DNA of 59,883 bases from Marinitoga litoralis. GTDB lineage: Bacteria; Thermotogota; Thermotogae; Petrotogales; Petrotogaceae. The stretch spans positions 1 through 59,883 of the forward strand of contig NZ_JAFBDI010000011.1 of NCBI RefSeq assembly GCF_016908145.1. The letters are read 5' to 3'. A model generated the notes under the pieces. That model was not told the DNA's origin. It was given only the letters and a program-made list of their open reading frames with translations, and searched no databases. Both the position numbers and the translations under genes were made by a program. This document shows, piece by piece, positions 17,650 through 27,273 of the stretch (positions within the stretch are counted from its first letter, which is position 1; the number at the start of each line of letters is the position of its first letter).

Positions 17650-19806
17650 TCATTTTGAAATTAATACTATAATACTTTTTGATTTAACCTTATAATTATT
17701 ATAGACTCTTTGAGGGAAATCTAAAAAATCATTTGGACTTTCAAAAAAAGTATCTATAACTCTATACCAATTTCTTTCTTTAGGCAATTCAAAAATTAAA
17801 TCTTCTTCAAAAAAATTCATTGCTACATATATATCATTATCAGGAGAATAAGTTTGGTCTGCAAAATCTATTCCGCTTATCATAAATGCTAATGATTTTG
17901 AATTATATGAAAAATCAGGATTATTTAATTTTACTCCATGCCAAGTAATATCGGGAATACCATCACCTGTATAGTCTTTCCCTGTAAAAAAATGATCTCT
18001 TCTTAATGTATGATGTTTTTTTCTGAAATCAATTAATTTTTTTACAAATAAAAATATATCATTAAATTTGTTTAATCTATTCCAATCTACCCAGTTTTTA
18101 ATAGTGTCTTGGCAGTATGCATTATTATTTCCATGTTGAGTTCTGCAAAATTCATCTCCCATATAAATCATAGGGGTTCCTTGTGAAATCATTAGTATGG
18201 TAAAGAAATTTTTTATTTGTTTTTTTCGAATTTTTAAAATTTCTTCGTCATCCGTTTCTCCTTCTATACCATAATTAAAGCTATAATTATCATTTGCACC
18301 ATCATTATTGTTTTCTCCATTTTCTTCATTATGCTTTTCATTGTAAGAAACTAAGTCCCACATAGTAAAACCATCATGAGATGTAACGAAATTTACGCTA
18401 GCAATAGGGGATTTATTTCCATATAAATCTTCACTTCCAGCAATTCTACATGCAATTTCTCCAACTAATCCTTCGTCACCCTTTACAAATTTTCTAACAG
18501 CATCTCTAAATTTTCCATTCCACTCTGCCCAACCTTCTGGGAACGCTCCTAAAAAATATCCTCCCGCAGCATCCCATCCTTCTGCTATTAATTTAGAACC
18601 TGATATTATAGGGTCTTCGGCTATATCTTTTAATAATGATAAATCTCCTATCCAATTTCCTTTAGGATCTCTACCTAAAATAGAAGCTAAATCAAATCTA
18701 AAACCATCAACATGCATTTCTGTGACCCAATATCTTAAACTATCAATTATAAGATTTTTAACAACAGTGTGATTGCAATTGAAAGTGTTTCCAGTTCCTG
18801 AATAATTTTCATAATATCGTTTGTTTTCGCTTAATATATAATATATTGGATTATCAATACCCCTAAAAGATAATGTAGGACCTAATTCATTTCCTTCACC
18901 AGTATGATTATACACAACATCTAAAATAACTTCAAAGCCTTCTTTATGCAACGTTTTGACAAAATCTTTAAATAAATATACTTGTTCTCCTATTTTTAAA
19001 CCGTTTGAATAATTTCCAGTTACAGCAAAAAAAACCAAAGGATTATATCCCCAAACGTCTTTTAATTTCTCTCCAGTAACTGGGTTTGTGCGAATTATAG
19101 AATCCGGATTGAATTCAAAAATAGGCATTAATTCTATAGCGTTAACTCCTAAATCTTTTAAGTGATATAATTTTTCTAATAATCCTTCAAAAGTACCTCT
19201 GGAATTAACTTTTGAATTAGGGTTCATAGTAAATAATCTAACATTTAATTCATATATAATTAGATCTTTAAATGGGATTCTAGGATGTACATCATTTTCC
19301 CAATCGTATATAGAGTCATCAATTACAATTGATTTTGTTGGACTTATAGCAGAATCAATTTTAGAAAAAGATAAATCTAAAAGATCTGAGTGCTTGTCAT
19401 ATCCATATACAGCATCATCATCCCAATTATATGAACCAGATATAGCTTTTGCATAAGGGTCAGAAAGTAATTTATATTTATTAAATCTAAGACCGTTAAT
19501 TGGATCATATATACCGTCGACTCTCCAACCATAGAATTGACCATGTTTAATATTATGTATATAAATATGCCAAACATTTCCTGTTTTATTTTTTACAGGA
19601 TCTAATTCAAAAATATGTGAAGGTTTGTCATCATAAAAATTTTGATACAATTCTAGCCAAACTTTTTTTCCATTTTTTGTAAAAAGAGCAAAATTAACCC
19701 CTTCAGAGTCAACAGTAGCTCCTAATTTAGGATATCCCTTTTCAGTTTTTAATAATGTTTCGCTTCCAGGGTTTTCATAATAGAAAAAATTATTATTTTT
19801 ATTCAC
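17650..19806 (-). CDS. glgX: Glycogen debranching enzyme GlgX-type (GH13, CBM48)
   Basis: Hydrolyses alpha-1,6 branch points in glycogen or limit dextrins. N-terminal CBM48-like domain (GATVDSEGVNFALFTKNGKK), then the GH13 barrel: DVVYNHTGEG (region I), DGFRFDLAS with the nucleophile Asp (II), LIAEGWDAAG with the acid/base Glu (III), and NFVTSHDGFT (IV). 718 aa is normal for GlgX/isoamylase. It has a GTG start with only an A-rich upstream region; the start overlaps the end of the DUF3783 gene, so translation is probably coupled. No signal peptide, hence cytoplasmic. Confidence 0.92.
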   Translation of the reverse strand: MNKNNNFFYYENPGSETLLKTEKGYPKLGATVDSEGVNFALFTKNGKKVWLELYQNFYDDKPSHIFELDPVKNKTGNVWHIYIHNIKHGQFYGWRVDGIYDPINGLRFNKYKLLSDPYAKAISGSYNWDDDAVYGYDKHSDLLDLSFSKIDSAISPTKSIVIDDSIYDWENDVHPRIPFKDLIIYELNVRLFTMNPNSKVNSRGTFEGLLEKLYHLKDLGVNAIELMPIFEFNPDSIIRTNPVTGEKLKDVWGYNPLVFFAVTGNYSNGLKIGEQVYLFKDFVKTLHKEGFEVILDVVYNHTGEGNELGPTLSFRGIDNPIYYILSENKRYYENYSGTGNTFNCNHTVVKNLIIDSLRYWVTEMHVDGFRFDLASILGRDPKGNWIGDLSLLKDIAEDPIISGSKLIAEGWDAAGGYFLGAFPEGWAEWNGKFRDAVRKFVKGDEGLVGEIACRIAGSEDLYGNKSPIASVNFVTSHDGFTMWDLVSYNEKHNEENGENNNDGANDNYSFNYGIEGETDDEEILKIRKKQIKNFFTILMISQGTPMIYMGDEFCRTQHGNNNAYCQDTIKNWVDWNRLNKFNDIFLFVKKLIDFRKKHHTLRRDHFFTGKDYTGDGIPDITWHGVKLNNPDFSYNSKSLAFMISGIDFADQTYSPDNDIYVAMNFFEEDLIFELPKERNWYRVIDTFFESPNDFLDFPQRVYNNYKVKSKSIIVLISK

Positions 19807-20035
19807 TCTTTTTTTCTAAAGCCTCTCTTAAAGCTTTTTTTACTTCAGCATCCTCTTGTTTTAATTCTTTTATTAAATCACCTATTTTCCATTCAACATT
19901 TGTTTTTGTTGTTGTGGCAAAAATAATTCTTGGTAAACCTTCAACATTTTTTATAGCTTTCATTAATTTATTTATTTGATCACTATCAAAACCATTTAAT
20001 ATTATAACAGGTGTATCCTTTATTTCATCAAACAT
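19799..20035 (-). CDS. DUF3783-type small protein, first gene of the motility operon
   Basis: A 78-aa protein with the pattern PVIILNGFDSDQINKLM, then IIFATTTKTNVEWKIGDLIK and a charged helical tail. I recall this pattern from DUF3783, a family without known function. GGAGGG lies before the ATG at 20035. It is the first gene after an extended -10 promoter and overlaps the start of glgX. Confidence 0.7.
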   Translation of the reverse strand: MFDEIKDTPVIILNGFDSDQINKLMKAIKNVEGLPRIIFATTTKTNVEWKIGDLIKELKQEDAEVKKALREALEKKSE

Positions 20036-20073
20036 ATTATCCCTCCGTATTTTTATATTGAATCTTTTATTAT

Positions 20074-20102
20074 ATTATACCATATATTGACAATGAATAA
20101 AA
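20074..20102 (-). promoter_or_regulatory. Promoter of the glgX-cinA-che-fli operon
   Basis: On the minus strand TGGTATAAT (20082-20074) is an extended -10 element about 39 bases before the ATG at 20035. The -35 position (20102-20097, TTTTAT) is weak. No other promoter as good was seen up to cheA, so this one probably drives the 17-kb operon, though internal promoters cannot be excluded. It overlaps the divergent promoter at 20087-20115. Confidence 0.6.
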
Positions 20103-20115
20103 GAAATAGTATAAT
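20087..20115 (+). promoter_or_regulatory. Promoter of the HD-GYP response regulator gene
   Basis: TTGACA (20087-20092), 17-bp spacer, TATAAT (20110-20115): a consensus sigma-70 promoter about 80 bases before the ATG. Its -35 lies within the spacer of the opposite promoter for the motility operon, so RNA polymerase could not occupy both at once. Confidence 0.8.
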
Positions 20116-20194
20116 TTAATTGTAATTTAAGGGATGTTAAAAAAACATTAATTTTATATTTTTTTAATTTTGATTTTTATTAGGGGATGTAGAA

Positions 20195-21574
20195 ATGAAT
20201 AAATGGAAAATATTATTAGTAGATGATGATAAATTAGTACATTTATTTATTGAATCAGCTTTAAAAAATTTAGAGTTTGAAAACAAATCTATTGAACTTT
20301 ATCATGCTTATAATTTAAAACAAGCGAAAGAGTTTTTAGATATTAATACAGATACTGCTGTATTAATATCTGATTTGGTTATGGAAAAGGATTTAGCTGG
20401 TTTAGAATTGATAGATTATGTTAGAAATATTATTAAAAACAGAAATGTTAGAATTATTTTGGAAACGGCAAGGCCAGAAAAAGCCCCTGAAGATGTTACT
20501 GTAGCCTCATATGATATCAATTTATACTTAGATAAAAAGGATTTAAATGAAGTGAAATTGAGAACGGCAGTGTTAACATCATTAAGATCATATAGAGATA
20601 TTATTTTACTTGAAAGAGGAGTAAAAGGACTTGAAAAAATAATAAAAGAACCTCATGAGTTACTGTTTTTAGAAGATATATATGCTTTTTTGGAAGAATG
20701 GTATGAAAAAGTAAAAATGTTTATAAAATACTATTCAATTGTTGGTGAGTATAAAGTAGGAATAAAATATAAGAATTTTGTAATAGGAGAATTAAGTGAA
20801 GAAGAATATGGGGAGTCTAATGGTAATTTAATAAAAAAGGAATTTGAATACAAAGATGATAAAGGTTTATTTATTGTTAAATTTAAATATGATATAAATC
20901 CTATTGAAAAAGGCATAATAACAACATTTATAGAAAATATATACCTTAGCTTTATATCAAGTAATTATTTTATAGATATGCATAAGTCACATAAAGAAAT
21001 TATTTATAAACTTTCAGATATTATTGAAGCAAGATCAGGTGAAACTGGATTTCATGTAAGAAGTGTTGCTGAAATTGCATATATAATAGGAGAATCCTAT
21101 GGTTTGGATCAAAAGAGATTAGATGTTTTAAAGTTAGCAGCCCCTTTACATGATATAGGTAAAATAGGTATTTCTGATACTATATTAAATAAACCAGAAA
21201 AACTTACTGATGAAGAATTTGAAATAATGAAAGAACATCCTATAATAGGACATAATATATTAAAAAATTCAAAGTGGGAAGTTTTTGATATTGCAGCTAA
21301 AATATCTCTTCAACATCATGAAAAATGGAATGGAAAAGGATATCCTTTTGGTTTAAAAGAAGACAATATTATTTTAGAAGCTAGAATTGTTTCTATTGCA
21401 GATGTTTTTGATGCATTAACTCAGGATAGGGTGTATAGAAAAGCATGGCCTATTGATCAAGCAGTAAATTATATATCTTCATTAAAAGGCATTGCTTTTG
21501 ATCCAGTTTTAGTAGATATATTTTTAGATAATATTGAAAAAATAAAGAAGTTAAAAAGTGAATTACAATTTTAA
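20195..21574 (+). CDS. Response regulator with DUF3369 and HD-GYP domains (c-di-GMP phosphodiesterase)
   Basis: 459 aa. Receiver domain at 1-125 (acidic pocket Asp10-12, phosphoacceptor Asp60, Lys near 114), a middle region that fits DUF3369 (about 140-260), and an HD-GYP domain (265-450) with the metal pair His319-Asp320 in APLHDIGKIGI, HHEKWNGKGYPFG carrying the GYP motif (382-384), and the later conserved DVFDALTQDRVYR. The known activity of such proteins is hydrolysis of c-di-GMP. It is transcribed away from the che/fli operon, which contains a PilZ protein, so a role in motility control is likely by inference. A 77-base leader separates the promoter from AGGGGATG. No partner kinase is adjacent. 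Confidence 0.9.
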   Translation: MNKWKILLVDDDKLVHLFIESALKNLEFENKSIELYHAYNLKQAKEFLDINTDTAVLISDLVMEKDLAGLELIDYVRNIIKNRNVRIILETARPEKAPEDVTVASYDINLYLDKKDLNEVKLRTAVLTSLRSYRDIILLERGVKGLEKIIKEPHELLFLEDIYAFLEEWYEKVKMFIKYYSIVGEYKVGIKYKNFVIGELSEEEYGESNGNLIKKEFEYKDDKGLFIVKFKYDINPIEKGIITTFIENIYLSFISSNYFIDMHKSHKEIIYKLSDIIEARSGETGFHVRSVAEIAYIIGESYGLDQKRLDVLKLAAPLHDIGKIGISDTILNKPEKLTDEEFEIMKEHPIIGHNILKNSKWEVFDIAAKISLQHHEKWNGKGYPFGLKEDNIILEARIVSIADVFDALTQDRVYRKAWPIDQAVNYISSLKGIAFDPVLVDIFLDNIEKIKKLKSELQF

Positions 21575-21579
21575 TAAAA

Positions 21580-21606
21580 AATAATGCTGCACTAAGCAGC
21601 ATTATT
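21580..21606. terminator. Bidirectional terminator between HD-GYP gene and pyk
   Basis: AATAATGCTGC (21580-21590), loop ACTAA and GCAGCATTATT (21596-21606) form an 11-bp perfect stem with A and T runs on both sides. It serves the plus-strand gene and the convergent pfkA-pyk operon; the pyk stop codon lies inside the stem. Confidence 0.85.
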
Positions 21607-23020
21607 TTATTTCAGCAATATGTAAGAAATTTGTTTTACTAGAGAACCCATAAGGAATACCAGCAGTGAAAATAATTTTTTCACCAGACTTAACTAAATC
21701 TTCATTTTTTAAAGTTTGTTTTACAATATACAACATAGTATCAGTACTTACAAATTCGTTTACAATTATAGGAATTACTCCCCAAACAAGGGCTAATCTA
21801 TTAAATGTTTTTTCTGAATGAGTTACTGCAATAATATTTACATTTTCTCTATATCTTGAAACAGCTTTAGCAGTATAACCTTTATCAGTAACAGCTACAA
21901 TTGTCTTTATTCCAGATGATATAGCTATTTCATTTGCAGCTTTTGATATCGCAGCTGTTGTTGAATCTTCTTCATCAAAATCAATGAATAAAGATCCATA
22001 TAAATTCATATAAGGTTCAGTCTCTCTAGCTACTCTATCCATTACTCTAACTGCTTCTAATGGGTGTTTACCTATTGATGTTTCGCCAGATAACATAACT
22101 GCATCTGTTCCATCTAAAATTGCGTTTGCAATATCTGTTGTTTCTGCTCTTGTAGGGACGGGATTTTCTACCATTGTTTCTAACATTTGAGTAGCGGTTA
22201 TAACAGGTTTAGCTTTCTTATTTGCAATACTAATAATTCTTTTTTGTAATACAGGTATTTTTTCTGCCTCCACTTCTACTCCTAAATCTCCTCTGGCAAC
22301 CATTACAGCATCTGATAATTCAATTATTTTTTCTAAATCATTATCTATAGCTTGTTTTGTTTCTATTTTACTAATAATTTGAGCATCAGATGCATTCAAA
22401 GAGTTTAAAATTTCTCTCATTTCAATAACATCTTCAGGTTTTCTAACAAAAGATAGTGCAAAATAATCAACACCATTTTCAATACCAAATTCTATATACT
22501 TTTTGTCTTTTTCTGTTAATGCAGGGATTTTAATATCTGCACCAGGTGCATTAATTCCTCTTCTATGAGTTATAGTAGAAGTATTTTTTACAATAGTTTT
22601 AATATTAACGTCATCAGATTCAACAACTTCTAATTTTAACTTACCATCATTAACTAAAATTAAATCTCCAGGTTTTACATCATTTGGAAGCCCTTTATAA
22701 TTTATTGAAACTTTAGTTTCATCACCAATAACTTCCTCTGTTGTTAAGATGAATTCATTTCCTTCTTCCAATGTCACTTCATCTTTATAAAAATTCCCAG
22801 TTCTGATTTTTGGACCAGCAAGATCTAATAAAATCGCAACTGGTTTATTAAATTCTTTTCTTACTTTTTTTATTATATTAATACGTCTTTCATGAACTTC
22901 AGGTGATTCATGAGAAGTATTTAATCTTAATACGTCTGCACCAGCTTTTATTAATTCTCTTACCATTTCTTCTGATTCTGTAGCTGGGCCAATTGTAGCA
23001 ACAATTCTTGTTTTTCTCAT
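21602..23020 (-). CDS. pyk: Pyruvate kinase
   Basis: Last step of glycolysis, phosphoenolpyruvate + ADP to pyruvate + ATP. 472 aa. Visible: TRIVATIGPATES at the N-terminus, ILLDLAGPKIRTG, the K+/Mg2+ site region IISKIETKQAIDN, VMVARGDLGVEV, KPVITATQMLETM and AETTDIANAILDGTDAVMLS. The C-terminal regulatory domain is present but short; there is no added phosphohistidine domain. AGGAG precedes the ATG. It follows pfkA by 11 bases, forming a two-gene glycolytic operon. Confidence 0.97.
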   Translation of the reverse strand: MRKTRIVATIGPATESEEMVRELIKAGADVLRLNTSHESPEVHERRINIIKKVRKEFNKPVAILLDLAGPKIRTGNFYKDEVTLEEGNEFILTTEEVIGDETKVSINYKGLPNDVKPGDLILVNDGKLKLEVVESDDVNIKTIVKNTSTITHRRGINAPGADIKIPALTEKDKKYIEFGIENGVDYFALSFVRKPEDVIEMREILNSLNASDAQIISKIETKQAIDNDLEKIIELSDAVMVARGDLGVEVEAEKIPVLQKRIISIANKKAKPVITATQMLETMVENPVPTRAETTDIANAILDGTDAVMLSGETSIGKHPLEAVRVMDRVARETEPYMNLYGSLFIDFDEEDSTTAAISKAANEIAISSGIKTIVAVTDKGYTAKAVSRYRENVNIIAVTHSEKTFNRLALVWGVIPIIVNEFVSTDTMLYIVKQTLKNEDLVKSGEKIIFTAGIPYGFSSKTNFLHIAEIK

Positions 23021-23031
23021 ATAACCACTCC

Positions 23032-24000
23032 TTAAGATAATGTGTTTACTAATTCTATTAAACTTGGATCTAATACTTTCTTTTCACTTAAAACTTTTTC
23101 TAATGGTACAGTAACAGTTTTTCCTTTTTCTAAAGCTACCATTGTACCAAATTTACCTTCTATTAAGAAATTAACTGCTGAGTATCCCATTCTTGAAGCT
23201 AATATTCTATCAAATGCTGTTGGAGATCCACCTCTTTGAATATGACCTAAAATTGTAATTCTAGTTTCATATCCAATTTTATTTTCAAAATGTCTTGCAA
23301 CAGAATATGCACTTGCAGCGCCTTCTGCAACAACAACAATACAATTTATTTTTCCTCTTTTTCTTTCTTGCCAAATTCTATCTGTTAATTCGTTATAATC
23401 TACAGGAACTTCAGGTATAATAACTGCTTCAGCTCCTACAGATAATCCAGACATTAATGCAATGTACCCAGAACCTCTTCCCATAACTTCAACGATAAAT
23501 GCTCTTTCATGTGAAGAAGCTGTGTCTTTTAATTTTTGCATTGCATCAACAGCTGTGTTTAAACATGTATCAACACCTATTGCCATGTCTGTGTGTGGGA
23601 TATCATTATCTATAGAAGCTGGAATTCCAATAACAGGTACATTGTGTTCTTCGTATAATAATTTTGCACCTGTTAAACTTCCTTCACCACCAATAACTAC
23701 TAATCCGTCTACTCCTAATTCTTTTAAATTGTTTGCAGCAACCTTTCTAATTTCTGGATTTTTAAATTCTGGAACTCTTGCAGTTCTTAAAATTGTTCCA
23801 CCTTTTTCCATTATTCCGCCAACTGAAGAATATGTTAATTGAGCAAAATCTTTATCTAATATACCAGCATATCCCTTATAAAAACCTAATACTTCTATTC
23901 CTTTTGATGCTGCAGTTCTTGTTACGGCTCGCACTGCTGCATTCATTCCAGGTGCGTCTCCACCACTGGTAATAATTCCAATCCTTTTAATTTCTGACAT
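23032..24000 (-). CDS. pfkA: ATP-dependent 6-phosphofructokinase
   Basis: Phosphorylates fructose 6-phosphate at the committed step of glycolysis. 322 aa, the bacterial PfkA length. Visible: [19 protein letters not shown] (ATP loop), [24 protein letters not shown] with the catalytic Asp131, and [13 protein letters not shown]. The Gly in GGEG at residue 107 points to ATP rather than pyrophosphate as donor (PPi enzymes have Asp there). The residue before it is Glu106 instead of the usual Asp, and the TIDND motif reads SIDND. ATG with a strong AGGAGGG. First gene of the pfkA-pyk operon. Confidence 0.95.
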   Translation of the reverse strand: MSEIKRIGIITSGGDAPGMNAAVRAVTRTAASKGIEVLGFYKGYAGILDKDFAQLTYSSVGGIMEKGGTILRTARVPEFKNPEIRKVAANNLKELGVDGLVVIGGEGSLTGAKLLYEEHNVPVIGIPASIDNDIPHTDMAIGVDTCLNTAVDAMQKLKDTASSHERAFIVEVMGRGSGYIALMSGLSVGAEAVIIPEVPVDYNELTDRIWQERKRGKINCIVVVAEGAASAYSVARHFENKIGYETRITILGHIQRGGSPTAFDRILASRMGYSAVNFLIEGKFGTMVALEKGKTVTVPLEKVLSEKKVLDPSLIELVNTLS

Positions 24001-24079
24001 GATTCTCTCCCTCCTTTTTTATTAAACGCGAAAATCTACGAATATATGAAATTTTTTTCATTTATTACCGATTATTCTT

Positions 24080-24088
24080 ATTATACCA
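24080..24088 (-). promoter_or_regulatory. Extended -10 promoter of pfkA-pyk
   Basis: On the minus strand TGGTATAAT, about 80 bases before the pfkA ATG, with no recognisable -35. The same nine bases occur before the DUF3783 gene and the lipoprotein gene. The pfkA leader of roughly 70 bases contains no obvious structure. Confidence 0.6.
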
Positions 24089-24111
24089 TGTTTTTTATAA
24101 AATTTCTTTTC

Positions 24112-24140
24112 TTTATAAATACAAATTTTAGATGTATAAT
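24112..24140 (+). promoter_or_regulatory. Promoter of the glycine cleavage operon
   Basis: TTTATA (24112-24117), 17-bp spacer, TATAAT (24135-24140), 23 bases before the ATG of the DUF2007 gene. No glycine riboswitch is visible: the leader would be only about 15 bases long. Confidence 0.6.
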
Positions 24141-24163
24141 ACAATAGGGAGAGAGGTGATAAT

Positions 24164-24379
24164 ATGTGGAAAGAATTGAAAAGTTATGTTAATGATTTTG
24201 AAGCACAAATGATAAAACAACTTTTAGAGGTAGAAGGAATAAATGTTTTAATTAGATCTCCAAAAGAAATAGGTGTGGGGAGAGAATTTTTTGGTAATGG
24301 AACAATAATGAATATTTATGTTGATGAAGAAGATTTTGAAAAAGCAATAGAAATTTTAAATAACAAGGAGGCTGAGTAA
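24164..24379 (+). CDS. DUF2007-type small protein
   Basis: 71 aa. The pattern fits the DUF2007 'putative signal transducing protein' family: an opening strand (WKELKSYVNDFEAQMIKQLL), a second strand around INVLIRSP, and a C-terminal IYVDEEDFEKAIEIL that resembles the usual V..ED...A..IL ending. The biochemical role is unknown. It is the first gene of the glycine cleavage operon and its stop overlaps the gcvT ATG (TAATGG), so it is co-translated with it. GAGAGGTG precedes the ATG. Confidence 0.8.
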   Translation: MWKELKSYVNDFEAQMIKQLLEVEGINVLIRSPKEIGVGREFFGNGTIMNIYVDEEDFEKAIEILNNKEAE

Positions 24380-25485
24380 TGGAAAACTTAAAAAAAACCC
24401 CACTATTTGAAGAACACGTTAGATTAGGTGCTAAAATGGTACCTTTTGGTGGTTGGGAAATGCCAGTATGGTATTCAAATTTAAAAGAAGAGCATCATAC
24501 AGTAAGAAATAATGTTGGTATATTTGATGTTTCTCATATGGGAGAAATTGATATTAGAGGAAATGATGCAGTTAAATTTGTTAATTATTTAATTACTAAC
24601 AATGTTGAAAAAATTAAACCTGGAGAAATAGTATATTCTCCAATGTTAAATGAAAATGGAGGAATAATTGACGATCTATTGGCTTATAAATATTCAGATG
24701 AACATGTGTTATTAGTTGTTAATGCTTCAAATATAGAAAAAGATTATAATTGGATTATAAAACAAGCTGAAAATTTTGATGTTGAAGTAAAAAATATATC
24801 TGATGAAACAGCACAAATTGCTGTTCAAGGACCTAAAGCAGAAGAAATGTTACAAGAAATTTCAGGGGTTGATTTGAAAGAAATTTCATATTATAATTTT
24901 ACAGAAGGAAGAATTAATGGTATTCAATGTTTAATATCTAGAACTGGTTATACTGGTGAAGATGGTTTTGAAATTTATTTTGATAGAGAAGCTGCTGTTC
25001 CAATGTGGAGAAAATTAATTGAATTACTAGGGAAATATGATGGAAAACCTTCAGGATTAGGAGCTAGAGATACATTAAGATTAGAAGCTACATATTTATT
25101 ATATGGTAATGACATGACAGATGATATAACACCATTTGAAGCAGGAATAAAATGGGCTGTTGATATGGAAAAAGATTTTATTGGTAAAGAACCATTATTA
25201 AAAGAAAAAGAAACTGGCATTAGAAGAAGATTAAAGGGTATAGAAATGTTAGAAAAAGGTATTCCAAGACATGGTTATAAGGTTTTTGTTGGTGATGAAG
25301 AAGTAGGGTTTATTACAAGTGGTACTGTTTCGCCAACATTAGATAAACCTATAGCGTTAGCAATGTTAAATAAACCTTATTATAAAAAAGATACAGAAAT
25401 TGAAGTTGAAATTAGAGGAAAAAGAGTAAAGGCTAAAGTAATAAAAACACCATTTTATAGAGGTAGTGTAAAAAACAGAAAATAA
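24379..25485 (+). CDS. gcvT: Aminomethyltransferase, glycine cleavage T protein
   Basis: Takes the methylene group from the aminomethyl-lipoyl H protein to tetrahydrofolate and releases ammonia. 368 aa. Family features: KTPLFEEHVRLGAKMVPFGG at the start, VGIFDVSHMGEIDI, ISRTGYTGEDGFEIYF, GLGARDTLRLEATYLLYGND (with the catalytic-region Asp) and the C-terminal barrel with GFITSGTVSPTL. AGGAGG before ATG. Order gcvT-gcvH-gcvPA-gcvPB is the usual one in Thermotogae and Firmicutes. Confidence 0.97.
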   Translation: MENLKKTPLFEEHVRLGAKMVPFGGWEMPVWYSNLKEEHHTVRNNVGIFDVSHMGEIDIRGNDAVKFVNYLITNNVEKIKPGEIVYSPMLNENGGIIDDLLAYKYSDEHVLLVVNASNIEKDYNWIIKQAENFDVEVKNISDETAQIAVQGPKAEEMLQEISGVDLKEISYYNFTEGRINGIQCLISRTGYTGEDGFEIYFDREAAVPMWRKLIELLGKYDGKPSGLGARDTLRLEATYLLYGNDMTDDITPFEAGIKWAVDMEKDFIGKEPLLKEKETGIRRRLKGIEMLEKGIPRHGYKVFVGDEEVGFITSGTVSPTLDKPIALAMLNKPYYKKDTEIEVEIRGKRVKAKVIKTPFYRGSVKNRK

Positions 25486-25502
25486 CTTAGGAGGGTATGA
25501 GA

Positions 25503-25862
25503 ATGAGAAAATTCACAAAAACACACGAATGGGTAGAAGTAGAAGGTAATGTTGCTACAATAGGAATTACAGCTCATGCTGCTGAAGAATTAGGTGATGT
25601 AACATTTGTTGAATTGCCAGAAGAAGGTAAAGAAGTAAAAAAAGGTGATGCTCTTTGTGCTGTAGAATCAGTTAAATCAGCAAGTGATGTTTACTCTCCA
25701 GTATCGGGTAAAGTTATTGAAGTTAATACAGAATTAGATGCAAATCCAGAAATTATTAATGAAGATGCAGAAGGAAAAGGTTGGATTGTTAAATTAGAGA
25801 TTTCAGATGAAAGTGAATTAAACGATTTATTAACAGAAGAAGAATATAAAAGCTCATTATAA
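25503..25862 (+). CDS. gcvH: Glycine cleavage H protein (lipoyl carrier)
   Basis: Shuttles the aminomethyl group on a lipoyl arm between P, T and L proteins. 119-120 aa, normal. Lipoyl lysine Lys58 lies in VESVKSASDVYSPVSG; KFTKTHEWVEVEG is the usual start. Two ATGs are in frame; GGAGG is only two bases from the first (25497) and eight from the second (25503), so the second is used. A lipoate ligase or the L protein is not in the window. Confidence 0.97.
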   Translation: MRKFTKTHEWVEVEGNVATIGITAHAAEELGDVTFVELPEEGKEVKKGDALCAVESVKSASDVYSPVSGKVIEVNTELDANPEIINEDAEGKGWIVKLEISDESELNDLLTEEEYKSSL

Positions 25863-25866
25863 TCAT

Positions 25867-25888
25867 AGGCCCGGTGTTCCGGGTCTTT
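25867..25888 (+). other. Intercistronic hairpin between gcvH and gcvPA
   Basis: AGGCCCGG, loop TGTT and CCGGGTCT form an eight-pair stem (one G-U pair) followed by only three Ts. The tail is too short for an efficient terminator. It more likely lowers read-through partially or protects the gcvT-gcvH message. Confidence 0.5.
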
Positions 25889-25914
25889 GAAATTTTAAGA
25901 GTGAGGTGAAATAG

Positions 25915-27273
25915 GTGAAAAGATTTCCATATATTCCACATACAGAAGAAGATATTAAAGAAATGATGAATGTAATTGGAATTAATGATATAAAAGAATT
26001 ATATAAAGATGTTCCTAAGTTATTTGAAGGTGATTTGAATATACCAGAATCAAAATCAGAAATAGAAGTAAAGAGAGAATTAAAAGAATTAGCAGGCAGA
26101 AATATAGATTTAGATGAATATGCAATGTTTAGAGGAGCTGGAATTTATAAACACTATATTCCATCTGCAGTGTATCAATTGGCAACAAAAAGAAATTTCA
26201 TAACTGCATATACACCATATCAAGCAGAAGTTTCTCAAGGTACATTGCAAGCTTTATATGAATTTCAAACTGCTATATGTGAATTAACAGGAATGGAAGT
26301 AGCAAATTCTTCTATGTATGATGGTGGCACTGCAGTTGCTGAAGCAATATTAATGGCATCAAGGGTTAACAAAAAGCATAAATCATTAGTAGCAAAATCA
26401 TTACACCCAGAATATATAGAAGTCTCAAGAACATATACAGAATCTCAAGGATTAGAAATAGAATTAATTAATTATGATGAAAAAACAGGAAGAATAGATT
26501 TAGAAGAGCTAAAAAACAAAATAGATGAAAATACAAGTTCTGTAGTTATTTCTTATCCTAATTTCTTTGGAGTAGTTGAAAATATAAAACAAATAAAAGA
26601 GATTTTACCAGAAAATGTATTATTAATTGTTAATGCTTATCCTTTATCTTTAGGTTTATTAGAAGCACCTGGTAAATTAGGTGCTGATATAGTTGTAGGA
26701 GAAGGTCAATCATTAGGTAATCATATGTCTTTTGGAGGACCAACATTTGGATTCTTTGCTTCAAAACAAAAATATATAAGACAAATGCCTGGAAGAATTA
26801 TAGGTGAAACAGTTGATGAAGAAGGAAAAAGAGGTTTCGTAATGGTTTTACAAACAAGAGAACAACATATTAGAAGAGCAAAAGCAACTTCTAATATATG
26901 TTCTAACCATGCTTTAATGGCAGTTGTTGCATCTGTATATTTAAGTATTGTAGGAAGAGAAGGATTAAGAGAAATATCATATCAAAATTATCAAAAAGCG
27001 CATTATTTAGCAAAAAAATTAATTGAAACAGAAAAATTTGAACCAGTATTTGAAGGCGAATTTTTTAATGAATTTGTTGTAAAACCTAAATTTGATTTAA
27101 ATAAATTCAATGAAAATTTATTTGAAGAGAAATTTATAGGTCCGTTAAATTTAGGAAAGTTTTGTGATAAGTTAGAAAATCATGCATTATTCTGTGCAAC
27201 AGAATTAAACACCAAAGAAGAAATTGATTATTTGGTTTCTAAGGTAGGTGAAATAGATGAAATTACTTTATGA
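25915..27273 (+). CDS. gcvPA: Glycine dehydrogenase (decarboxylating) subunit 1, P-protein alpha
   Basis: The N-terminal half of the PLP-dependent glycine decarboxylase, encoded separately as in many thermophiles. 452 aa. [15 protein letters not shown] opens the protein; [39 protein letters not shown] and [11 protein letters not shown] are family motifs. The start is GTG, six bases after GAGGTGA. Its 3' end overlaps gcvPB by 17 bases, consistent with coupled synthesis of the two halves of one enzyme. Confidence 0.96.
   Translation: MKRFPYIPHTEEDIKEMMNVIGINDIKELYKDVPKLFEGDLNIPESKSEIEVKRELKELAGRNIDLDEYAMFRGAGIYKHYIPSAVYQLATKRNFITAYTPYQAEVSQGTLQALYEFQTAICELTGMEVANSSMYDGGTAVAEAILMASRVNKKHKSLVAKSLHPEYIEVSRTYTESQGLEIELINYDEKTGRIDLEELKNKIDENTSSVVISYPNFFGVVENIKQIKEILPENVLLIVNAYPLSLGLLEAPGKLGADIVVGEGQSLGNHMSFGGPTFGFFASKQKYIRQMPGRIIGETVDEEGKRGFVMVLQTREQHIRRAKATSNICSNHALMAVVASVYLSIVGREGLREISYQNYQKAHYLAKKLIETEKFEPVFEGEFFNEFVVKPKFDLNKFNENLFEEKFIGPLNLGKFCDKLENHALFCATELNTKEEIDYLVSKVGEIDEITL

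Noticed and set aside
24141-24163. Glycine riboswitch before the gcv operon
   Set aside because: Only about 20 bases separate the -10 from the first ATG, far too few for a riboswitch.
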